Positions 38,001 to 48,858 of a DNA stretch of 64,000 bases are shown in pieces. The DNA is taken from contig OU612070.1 in NCBI GenBank assembly GCA_914767715.1, positions 7,273,501 through 7,337,500 of the forward strand, in the 5' to 3' direction. A program made the position numbers and the translations under genes. Origin of the DNA: Membranipora membranacea (taxonomy: Eukaryota; Bryozoa; Gymnolaemata; Cheilostomatida; Membraniporidae). Positions within the stretch are counted from its first letter, which is position 1. Each line of letters starts with the position of its first letter. The notes under the pieces are model-generated. The model made no database searches and was not told where the DNA came from. It was given only the letters and a program-made list of their open reading frames with translations.

Positions 38001-41000
38001 TGCAATCTGCAATGGTAAATCTCATTTCTTTGGTCGAATTTGAGCTACACTCCACATTTTCAAAGATTATTATGCTGATTGCTCTTTCAGCGGCAATCTT
38101 CAAGGGTAATTATGGTTCTGACTTTGAGAACAAGCTAGAAGCAGAACACGATTTCTTGGGTGACCGACAACAGCGAGTCGGAGCTGCTAAGTACAAGTGG
38201 ACTAATGGTAGAAACCTGCTGCACCATGCCACAGCCCAGCTGTGTGTGGCCTGTAAGAAATGGATGATACTGCCTACTATGAACCCTGCGTAAGTTTCTA
38301 GCACGGTTTTCTCATTCAAATTTAGGCCAGCGTTTTTACCAAGGTCATACATTAATCAATTTTCTAGCCTCAATTTCTATGGTGGCCATAAGTTGTCGCT
38401 CCAAAAACTTTCTAGGATGAAAGCCACATGTATAAATAAGGTAATATATGTATTTATTGAAACTCTATGTCCATGACATGATATATATCCTATCTATGTC
38501 CATGATATGACTATGGCCATGATCTGACTCTCTCTATGATATGATATCATGAATAACTCACAGCTTGCTGCTTGGCCTTAGCAGTTATATAGGATTGACA
38601 TCTTGAGCCTGCCTGTTATTGACTACTCTATCTTAATATCTCTCTTCCACACAGTGATCAACAAGGACGCTATCAGGTAGCTACCGAAGCGCGTAACAAC
38701 GTCATTGCGGCGGCACAAAATATCACCTCTGCTAAGCGTTATCTCAACACTATCGACTTCCCCTACTGTAAACCCGAAGAGGTGAAGGTATTAGAGAACG
38801 CTGCCGCTCACATATACACAGATATGCAGAGTCAGCAGCGACACAGATATGTATACGCTAATGTATATCACAGCATGTATAAGAGGAGTAAAGCTCTCGT
38901 CGAGTGGTTCTCTCATGTAAGTATATCATATACAGAGGAATACTAGCGTCTTCCAGACTATGTGTGATATAGGGATTCTGCGCTCCTACTGAAAATTCTG
39001 GCAGAAGGCAGATAAAGGAAATAAAACAGTCACAGTATTAGTTTGAATGTATGTCAAATGTTTCAGTGCAGGTTAGTAGATGCGAAATTATATTGTCAAT
39101 ATTAATAATATTCCATTATTGCAAAATACCCTCAAAGATGAAAAAATACTACACAGCCTATTTTATCAACCCGGTGTGTGACAATGGATAGCATAGGAAG
39201 GAAATGTCTATAGAAAATATCAGATAAACTGTGAATACCAATTTATTTCACTCAAATAGGTAGTGGTGAAATAAATCCATATCAGATATATGTGACTATC
39301 ACCCCTAAAGCCTCTGATGTAGCGCCAGACTCCTATAGCCTCATAGACTCACAGATTTAGCTCCATAGCCTCAGACCCAAGTGGTTCATTGGTGGCTATC
39401 CCTTTCATCTTTCATCACACACAAGTTATATATTGCAGGTTCTCGCGTCGACTATAGCGAGTGATCTGAAGGAAGCAAACACAGCTGCCAATGCTAAAGC
39501 TAAAGAGCTGCAACAGGAGAGACTAAATCTGATCTCTATCAAAATCAAAGAAGAACTCCAACAGGATGTTCAGTTTGAGGCTAAAATACAAGGTGAGAGA
39601 TCAGTGAAAAAAGCTGTGCTGACTGAGCGATCTGACAAGTTTACTTGTCTACGCCAGATTTTATATATAGAGAATCGATTTAACCAACATCAACGTTAAC
39701 CTGAGAGAATAACAACTATTGTCTCTCAACACGTTGAATGGTAAGGAAACATGTCCGTTTATACCGAATCAATAATTTACTGTACTTAAAGCATATTGGA
39801 TAAAGGCTGAAAATGTTTACTTTGGGAAATATTGACTCTCGTTTGCTGAAGGTTGCATAATTTACTGATTATGTATTAATATATCATTCAAATTTAATGA
39901 TCCAGTGCAAGAGAGCTCATCGGCTAATGCTCTAATGCTCCATTTCCACTGAACTCAAGTTTATCGAAAATAAAACAGCGTCTATCAAGAATAAAAGAGA
40001 GATCTGACTCCATCACATGAATGAACTAGTCTACGACTAATAAATCCCATGATGCACCAGCAGCCTGTTTACTCGGATGGCCCTTTTCTACTTAGTTTTT
40101 CCTTTTACATACTGACATTTTTCTGGTCCATCCCTTCATGTCATCAGAATCTAAGGGTAAAGATGCTATTCAGAATTGGCTGTTTAGAGTTGTATGCACT
40201 GCTAGTTTAATGTACAGCAACTTGATTCCTTCTGCGGTTAATTTTTATTGTGAGAGTTGCCAGCAAGCCATCTTGAAACACCTACTGTGATTTCACATAT
40301 GATTTAAACTTTCAGACATATCAGATATGTGATCTGCAATGAAACCTTTGCTGGGTTTTTGCAACAGCTAGCTTATCATCACCACCGCTACTGATCCAAA
40401 CACAAACAGGAAAATAATTTACCTTTTTACATGTCTTGAAAATTCAGGGATGCTTCTCAATTTTTCCATTATAAGATTCTAGACTCTAGAATCTAGAGTA
40501 TTCAATAGCATGGTCCACCAGTTACCCCACCCAGCCCTGATAGCAGATGGACCTGGAATTTCATCCCATCCAGCAGACGGATCAGTGAAGATTCTAGCTC
40601 ATTTACATTATTAATTTGTGACTTAATACTCACAAACACACTCACATCCCAAAGACAATATGTTTGCGGTTCTCAATTCTAATAAGCGTATCTTATTTGT
40701 ATGTTACTTTTGGCTTACAGAACCGGATCAGATGTCATTAGCTGAGGATAACTCAGCAGTTTTTGAGGCTGATGGTGGATCAGGAGATCAAAACTCTGAT
40801 GAGGCTCCACCTGAGGCTGAGGTAGAGGCTGATGTAGCCTTCAATCCTGTACCTCTCAAAGAGCTTGTACAAGCTCCTAACAAAGAGGATCTGTTTGGTA
40901 AGAGTCGATTACCTGACCAGACCTGACCAAGTATATCAAAAGTATACTCACCCTATAGTTAACATGAGCATTGAGGACGTGTACACGCATTCTCAATGCT

Positions 41001-41727
41001 CATTTTAACTATTTGATTTCTTATTGTGATATGAAATATTACTTGGGATTGTTAAAATTGATATGTCTGACTGAGAAATAGAGGTACCACAAGGAAGTCG
41101 AGGCACGCCCGGGGAGCAGAGCACAGTAGTCAGTAGACTGCCGTGGGATGTCAACCAAGGACCTCCAGCAGTTGCTTGTAACTGATCTATCTCCAACTAC
41201 TAATCAGTAGATGCTGTCATTTTTTATACTGAAAGGAGGCTACTCCACAAGCTCTGTTCATCATGGCTAATAGGAAAGGAACTGTTTGCATACCAAGCAG
41301 ATGACTTAATTCCCCAATAGTATGGCTTCTCTAATAGTTTCAGCTTGATTTTAACCATGTAGGTCACGCGTATCATCAGCCAGAGCACACCTGGGGCATT
41401 AATAAATGTTGTGATATTTTTAAAACATACTTATATATTGGATAAACTCAATAAAACACATAATAATAAGTAATTAAATGAACGATGGACAAAACAATAT
41501 TGAAATCTACTTTTCATATACCTACTTTTTCACGTACAGGTGACGCTCAGGAGCTGTACAGGAAGCACCAGGAAGACTTGGAGGAGCTAGAGAAGAACCA
41601 AATGATAAATAAAGCTCGTCAGGAGCAAGGTCTGGAGGAGAAACTCAAAGCAAGGAGAAGTCGACGACAGCGACAGGCTGCCATCGCTGCAGAACTCGAT
41701 GTTCAACAAAATGCTGAAGAGCAATGA
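35006..41727 (+). CDS. unrecognised MGC-acylated coiled-coil protein
   Basis: Complete gene of unknown function. Exons: 35006-35092, 35334-35372, 35593-35742, 36229-36240, 36675-36871, 37268-37373, 37664-37820, 38091-38289, 38655-38916, 39439-39592, 40721-40897, 41540-41727. All phases agree, giving 1728 bp and 575 residues. The N-terminus MGCAASSPPPPK has Gly2 and Cys3, the pattern for N-myristoylation plus palmitoylation, so membrane attachment is likely. Next comes a disordered Q/H/P-rich stretch (to about residue 85), then mostly helical, Lys/Glu-rich sequence: a coiled coil around LLQQYINIENAIQTLESKN, an acidic stretch, a central helical block with a conserved-looking patch LCVACKKWMILPTMNP, an acidic linker rich in Glu and Ala, and a C-terminal charged coiled coil with RRSRRQRQ. 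The fourth exon is a 12-bp microexon (PQNQ). I do not recognise the family. Architecture alone suggests a membrane-tethered scaffold or trafficking factor, which is a guess. Confidence 0.85.
40958..41009. repeat. 52-bp inverted repeat inside an intron
   Basis: Arms GTTAACATGAGCATTGAG and CTCAATGCTCATTTTAAC are inverted copies with one mismatch, around a 16-base centre that is itself nearly palindromic (CGTGTACACG). It resembles the other miniature palindromes in the window. Flanks begin CTAT on both sides, a possible short target duplication. Confidence 0.65.
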
Positions 41728-42985
41728 GTATAATAGCGGACAACTCAAACTAGTTAAACACCATATCAATGTGGTTAGAAATATGATATTTCTCTGCGTT
41801 GGCAAAAAAATATGTTGAGATTTGTGATGGAAAGAGTTGAAAATTCCATATAATTCACCCATTTGGAGTTATTGCAGAATGCTGAGTCTGCGCTATTAGG
41901 ATTGGAGGTGAGAAATGGGATGACAATATATTACTTTTGCTACTGTATAATCATAAGCCTGGCAACATTCAGTTTATTTATGCTTTCATGTCACACGATA
42001 TGAAAATAATTATGAAATTATAAACATTAGTATATATACTTTATGAGCTCCAAGAAGAAACGTGGCGGCCCACTTTGGCAAGATGTCAAGCTGGTGCTTG
42101 ATAGTTTTATAAAAATTATCCATATACATTTGATTGCGTGTGTGACGGTGATTTTCTACACATACTAACTTTCCTACGTAATTGTCTTTAATATGATGCG
42201 AATTCAACAAAAGGCAATCAGAAGTTTGAAATGCATAATTTGATAATCATAATCACACTTTTTTTTACAATGATTATTCAAAGACTTTTATAAATCACTG
42301 TTACACGAATGGCTGTGAATATTTAAAAAAAACTTGATTTGGTTTTATCTTCTTTCTATTAGTCAAATAGATTATTTTTGGTATAATCAAACAAATTGTC
42401 ATTATAACTTCTGAATATATTTCTTGTGGTAAATTGTTTATCACATTGAAAACAGATTTTGGTTCTTGTTGGCAGTACGTAACACCAACACCACAGGTGT
42501 TAGTAGCACAGCCGGAATACTTTCTCTTGTTTTCACTATCATCAAAGACCTACTGAAGAGGTCTGTGGTTTCTAACATTTGTTGTGGAAAGAGCTATATT
42601 TTGAGCAGGCTCAATTCAGAGAGCCACAATATATTCTCTGGCCAAGATTTTTGATCTGAAGGTTATCTTCGGCACTGTATTTTTTGTAAAAAAATGATCG
42701 AGAGAATTACAAAGACGAGCTAAATGAAAAGTTTTAGGGCTGAGAGCGGGAACAATGTGGGAGGAGGTGTTTTGTTTAAACTAGAGGTTATATGGGATAT
42801 TCAGCTCAAATACTCAGCAGATCACAACATGACAGTGTTCTAACACAATCACATCATCCCACTGACTGCAATAATCCTAAAATTAAAATGCACCATCTAA
42901 CCTACAAAAGCACACTCTTGATATTTGCTTTCTATAATTAGCTTAAAGTAGCAGACAACCACAAAAGTTATGTGATTATGATATT
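41728..42985. other. AT-rich spacer, no gene seen
   Basis: 3' flank of the coiled-coil gene. No convincing exon, repeat array or hairpin. The retrotransposon's recognisable coding begins at its right edge, so the element may reach back into this stretch in decayed form. Confidence 0.4.
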
Positions 42986-43995
42986 CATCCGAATATTCTT
43001 AACTGGCTTTACAGTTTCCTCACAAATCGCACACAACGTGTTATAACAACGTCCAATGTATCAGCATCTACGACAACATCTACTGGGAGCCCTCAAGGCT
43101 GTGTGCTCAGTCCGCTACTTTTCTCATTCTATGTATCCAGTATGCCAACACTCAACTCCAATACCGAAATCCTCGAATATGCTGATGACACAGTCATACT
43201 AGAGTTTCTCACGAGTACCCAGCCATCGTGTCTCCAACAAGAAGCAGATCATCTATATACTTGGTGCTGCGAACATGACCTGCTTCTTAACTCAAAGAAG
43301 ACCAAAGAACTGGTTTTCAGCAATGCACGGGATAACCCGACCACACAACAGCTGGTAATAAATGGTTCCCCGATCGATCAAGTAACGGAGTTCGTGTATC
43401 TTGGTACTACGCTAACTACTAAACTTGACTTTACAGCCTCTGCCAACCGAACTGTAAAGAAAGCTAGAACTCGACTTCACATTATGAGCAAGCTGTATCA
43501 TCTGGGAATAGATACCAGATTGATTACATCATGCTACAAATCCTTCATCGAAAGCATCCTACTCTATCATCTAGTAGTGATATATTCTCATCTTAGTGCA
43601 GACTCTAAAAAACATCTACAGCGAGTGGTGCGCTCAGCCGGTCGCCTCGCAGGAGATATCACCTTCACCGCAGTAGCCGATCTCTACCACAACAAACTCG
43701 CTACAAAGAGTCTTCGCATGGTGGCAACCGAACAAACTCCCATGTTGACATTTACTCAATGCCCATCAGGCCGATATTCCACCATCCGGTACAGAGTAAA
43801 CCTTCGCAAACTTTGTTTTAGAGCTAACTGTGTTCACTATCTAAATAGCGTTTTTTCAAAAAAGTAAACTTTTTATATGAATTTTTATCCATTTATTTTT
43901 ACCGTCCATACTTTTAACAAGAGAGCACTCACATGAAGCATTTTATTTCTCTAATTGATGAGACAAATAAACACATCATCATCATTGTGATATTT
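42986..43995 (+). mobile_element. 5'-truncated non-LTR retrotransposon (reverse transcriptase end)
   Basis: An open frame from 42986 to the stop at 43867 (293 codons) begins HPNILNWLYSFLTNRTQRV, continues with GSPQGCVLSPLLF, the catalytic YADDTVI, then LNSKKTKELVF and FVYLGTTL, which is the order of the palm and thumb motifs of LINE reverse transcriptases. The N-terminal part of the polymerase and any endonuclease are missing. After the stop comes a short 3' UTR that ends near 43988 in AATAAACACATCATCATCAT, a simple-repeat tail typical of several LINE clades. The frame is still fully open, so the insertion is young or was copied recently. I place it in the CR1/Rex/jockey range without being sure of the clade. 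Confidence 0.88.
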
Positions 43996-45265
43996 GATGC
44001 GTAATGATGTACTGCTTCTAAACTTGTGTGTCATTAATGAATATTGAATTAGAAAATTTGAATTATTTCAATTGCAAACTCTCTACCCCCATTTTTTTTC
44101 GGTAGAACGCATACTCAACATGAATGGCTAAGTGTTAATACTCTCCAAATAAATATACTATAGGAGAAAATGTAAGGTATAAAATTCATCGTCTCCAGAA
44201 ATAAAGCAGTTATCTTTTATTTGTTTCAATTTAAAAATATAAACAGATATCTCGATTACAAAATCATCCACAAAAAAAACATATTTTTGCAGCTTCTCAA
44301 TTTAATTCAGCTTAATGCAGGCATCGGGGTTTAGGGCTTGCCTACTGCCCTGTGGTGTAGAGAACCAGAGCTTATACCTTGGATTTTCGTTGTTGAGTGT
44401 GATGCCCATCTGTTGGGCAAATTGCAAGTAATTTCATATTCAGTGGGGCCAGGGTTGTACGCTGCTTTAAGTGATGCTCTATTGCTGATTAATAAGAGTC
44501 AGGATTCAAATAGTTTAGGTTCTGTTCAAAAATTGAGGTCACTGACAAACTTACTCTCTACTTTGTGTTGGCTGCTGCATAATTTGTAGAAACAAAGAGC
44601 TCAAAGACACCAAAAGCACTTGGCTGATATTACTTCTGACACTCATCTGAAAATCAAACCATTTTTCAAATAAAATAAAAAATATCCACAGAATGAAACA
44701 ACTTTATAGGGTAGGTTTTTGTGGACGACTATTGGTACCATTTCAATCATTCTCACAATCTGTTGCTCCAATTTTTATTACAAAACCAGCCCAAAAGCTC
44801 CTGACACTTTTTAAAGCACCATAGTGTCAAGCATTCTAGGTAGCAGTTTTTTATTTTTCTTACAAATTATATCTACATATCTCCTGGTCATAGAGTTGCT
44901 GCTGGATCACAGTAACCTGTTGGTGTTAGCGCAGAAGACACCTGCGGTTTGCTGACACGGTTTGCTGACACGGTTAGCTGTCTTATCACGGCTTCTTGTA
45001 CGTATGGAGGTTTCGTTATATTCAACCATTCTGTAGTCACATCTGTTCCATAGTTCTGGTATTAGACTCCTCTGTTTTTTGACTGAATTTGGTTTTGAGA
45101 AAAGGTGAAAAAAGGTGATTTATGACGGTAGACTATATTGGCAGTATTACATCCTTGATGAAGATATTCTGTGTTACGCTGCTTGCAGTTTATATTGGTG
45201 ATTGCTATATACCCCAGCTGTCTTTTGGTACATTTGTTTGAGCATTTACTTGTACAGCCCGGTAG
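43996..45265. other. spacer, no gene seen
   Basis: AT-rich. The open frame at 44338-44589 has no recognisable motif or splice context. A short direct repeat (GGTTTGCTGACACGGTTTGCTGACACGGTTAGCTG) lies near 44947-44981, seen as three tandem GACACGGTT/TTGCT-type units. Confidence 0.35.
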
Positions 45266-47360
45266 CTATGGAACCTAACAGCAGTGTGACTTGAAATCTT
45301 CGGATTTCCTAAAAACATATTGAATATCCTCATACAAAAAGCAATCTCCTTATAACTTAAAATGTATTGTGAGCATATTTAGAGTCGTCCTCTAATTTCT
45401 AGTTGTCAGCACAACTCCAGTGGACCAGAGGTAACACCAAATTAAACTCATAACCAACTGTCACTATCATCAGGTTCTTGTAAAGAAACTTTATTGGTAT
45501 GGATTTCATTCGATAAGAATGTTTTTTTCAAAATCAGCCATTGAGAAGAAAGGGGAAAAGATTTTTGATCCTGATAATATCATGGTACCCTTTATTTAGT
45601 CAGTAATAATCCTTACAACCTTCCAAGCATTAAGTTAAAGACACTTTCGGAATATCAAGATTTCTCAATTTTTTAGTCATTGTTGAAGAAGCCATTAAAG
45701 ATTACAAAGTTCAGCCTATTGGCTAAGATCAAAGTGTCACTGTTAGTGGCCGATTAGTGCCAGTTCAGTTTTGGCAGCTAGCTGCACACCCACAATTAGG
45801 AGGTCTTCTATGGCCTCACCTCTAGGATGCATTCTAGTTTTCTAGGATGTATCACATTCTCAGTATGAGGACTTAGGGCACCTTGCGTCCCTCTTTAGGG
45901 GCAGCCCAATCTTCTGTTTCTTACTAAACAGCAAGTTCGCGAGATAGTAGGATTATCTATAACTGGACCTGCAAATTTTTTATCATTTATGGCATGCTAC
46001 AAATCTTTTTAGTTTCTACAAGTTCGGTTTTAGTTTCTAAGGAGGAAGCTAAAATTATGCATCTGAGTTTTACATCAATATATATATATATATATTAAGT
46101 TAGAATTATCTCCATGTCTCAAAGTATATATTTCATAGTAACAACATCTCCTTGCAGTCTGCGGAGACGGTTATCCCCTCTAAAGAACAGGTACTGGGAC
46201 CCATGGTGCTCAAGCCGCATCCTTATTGAAGAAGCAGAGGTGACTCTTTTTACTGCATATTAGGTGTGCAGACATACAGTGGACCTCCGGTATTTTAGTC
46301 CCGTTCCGCAAAGACCTGGCTCTTCAGGTCATGATACCAACGTTGTTCGATTTTGACATTCTCTATATCGCTGGAAAGCTAATCGAACACTGATTCTGAA
46401 AAAATACTGAATCTTGAAAGACGCTTATCCTGCCTTTTTTTTCAAAATAGCACAACGCCATGACATGACATCATGCTGAAACCAATATTATTTTAGGAAT
46501 CAGTGTTTGATTCGCTTTCCGACAGTATATAATATGTCCAAACCAGTCAATGTTGGTATCATAACCTTAACATTTCTGACTCCGAAGTGATAATGTAATG
46601 CTACAATCATTTTAGAGGAATGAGATCTTGCCCCAACTGAAAAGCTTTGAGTAAATGTAGTACCACCAATTCTTGTCGACAATTCTGTTTTTCCATCTAG
46701 CACCAATCTAGTTGGTTACTGACAATGGTTTTACTTTTGTTGGCATAATATCACATTGCAGTTGTCTCACTACACTAGGCGTAATGAGACGATTGAGTGT
46801 CTAACAACAACTGATTTGGGAAAAGTTTCATGTTACCGTCTTTGGTTGAGTGTCGAATATTTTTATTTGAATTATTTGTAAATCAATCTGAACATTCTCC
46901 CTTGTGTAACATTTGGTAATTTAACGTAATTGCGCATATTATCAGCTTCATCTTCCCACATACAAACTCTTGATGGTATGCCTGGAGTAACTGCTTTTTG
47001 GTTCCAAGTTCTCATACAAGAAACTCTGAAACATTTAAGCTAGGAGAAAGTTCATGGGGAAGAACCAAGGGTAGATACTATGTTCTGCACCACCCACTGG
47101 ACTGCAGTGGAATTCAAAACAACGACCTTCATTTCTTGCATGCCAACCAACTGAGCCACCTCCTAATTAAATGTGCGGTTACTATTCCATTGCTGTAATA
47201 CCACCATCAGGGGATGTCTGTTCTGTTATAATTTTACTCTACAGAATCTGAACCTTTGATTTTAGTGAACAGTTGCATAGATGTTATGAAACCTCCTCGG
47301 AAACTAAGGACTTTGGTGAGCTGTTCAGCAAATTAATCACCTGCCTCTTGTGGTTATTAA
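45266..47360 (+). repeat. duplicated block, copy A side
   Basis: Aligns by eye with 58700-61875: shared stretches include CTTTATTGGTATGGATTT against CTTTATTGGCATAACTTT, GATGGTATGCCTGGAGTAACTG in both, and the exon at 47266-47315. Similarity stops near 47360. It is the 5' part of a tandem gene duplication of the zinc-finger locus. An (AT)n run sits at 46078-46095. Confidence 0.75.
47266..47315 (+). CDS. probable upstream exon of zinc-finger gene copy A
   Basis: A 50-bp exon between TTTTAG and GTGAGC encodes NSCIDVMKPPRKLRTL. The paralogous exon at 61774-61823 has the same length, the same splice sites and only two amino-acid changes (P to A, R to K) against three silent ones, within diverged flanks, which supports coding function. 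It ends in phase 0, while the next modelled exon (48859) needs phase 1, so an exon between them is missing from this model. Confidence 0.6.
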
Positions 47361-48858
47361 TAGGGTAACATATGATGTGTATGAAGATAAAACTAAGATT
47401 ATCTGACCAAATATCCAGCACAAGAAGGCAAATGACAAATGTTAACAGGATCATACCATTGAGTATTCATAGCTCAAGATTAGGGCTGTGCACTACTTAT
47501 TCAGAATCTCAATCAATCAATCAGTGCTGCGATTAGTCTTGTTAGATTCAAATTCGAGATGCGATGCTCTTCAAGAGATCTTGGCACGGAATGATGGCAC
47601 TAGAAGTTCCTGAACTTCCTCCTTAAGTGATTGAGTCAGCTAAAAAGGAGACAAGTGTACCAGCTTGAGTAAATTAGTTAGTGGCGCAGCCCTATGTTAA
47701 CAAACTAGTTTCACCTAGGCAATGTGAAGTAAAACTTTTTAGCTTTTAAGTATTTCGGTAATTAATTTCTAAATCCAGTTGATGTGTGGATGTTTGGTCA
47801 ATGGCTAATAGCTTGTAAATGAAGTAGGCCTCGCCCAACAGAACCAGTGATTGTTGCAGTCTACCTTATATTTGTATGATAGTGTGCATGTGATATTTGC
47901 TGGAGCTCCAAGGATCTCAAAACATACGTAGTACCATCATATCACACACTAAGTCAGCTAGCTCAAACAAACTCCACAGAATATATTCAAGACATATGCC
48001 TACCTATACAGGGAGTGACGCTCATTTATCTGCAAAAGGTCAGTTAATCATAATGTTTCAAAATTAACTTGATCAAATTTCTTGAACACATTTTATTACA
48101 GTAAAGCTTTGCCATCACAGGCAGATATGAAATACTTCTCATGATAAATTTTTGGTTTATTTTGACATTTTGTCTCTTGATAGGCGATTTTCACACATGG
48201 GACAAAACAGTCTAAGGTATCTAACTTAAACAAATCCTTAGCCATTGGCCATTAATATAATGGCCGCCTGTCTCTGCGTAAGGCTACTGAATCTGTTTCC
48301 CAAAACTGACCTGTTGGTACTTGGTGCAAACCACAACAGAGAGATTGCAACTTGATCAAACAAAATCTGATGAGGAAAATACCCCTATACTTAACCTGCT
48401 ATATCCCTTTCCTACAACTCCCCCCCCCACCGTGATATCTGGTTTTCGGTTGTGTTCATGGAATCATTCGAAGAATTTACCTGGTGGGGCAAGAACAGTT
48501 TGTTACGTCATTATGTGCATTTGTGAATTGGAAATGCAAGGCTAGTTTCTTTTTATTTCCATGATATATTCTTCAATTTTAATTATAATATGTATATTAT
48601 TCATTTGTTTTGAAAACGAATTTTTTGTAAGCTAAGCATAATGCGGGTAAAATCACCTCAAGATCAAAATCAATCTAGTTTAGTTTCAACCTTATGTTTT
48701 TTCTGGATTACCGATCCGTTATTTGTGATATGCCTCTATGGTGACCTATAGAAAATATCAATAGTAATGAAGGTCATCTTATCGTGAGAGAAAACTTCTG
48801 ACGCTGCCCCGATGTAATTTATTAGTAGCTGGCAGCCAACAGATAACTTATCTTGTAG
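47361..48858. other. intron sequence of zinc-finger copy A
   Basis: An undetected linking exon should lie here. Candidates are a 27-bp block at about 48010-48036 between CTATACAG and GTCAGT, and the open stretch around 48330-48440 (TTTERLQLDQTKSDEEN), neither of which gives a fully consistent phase. Confidence 0.3.

Noticed and set aside
46158-46190. 33-bp exon (SAETVIPSKEQ) of zinc-finger copy A
   Set aside because: Splice sites look fair, but it starts and ends in phase 0 while the next exon at 47266 needs phase 1, and the matching region in copy B does not preserve the reading.
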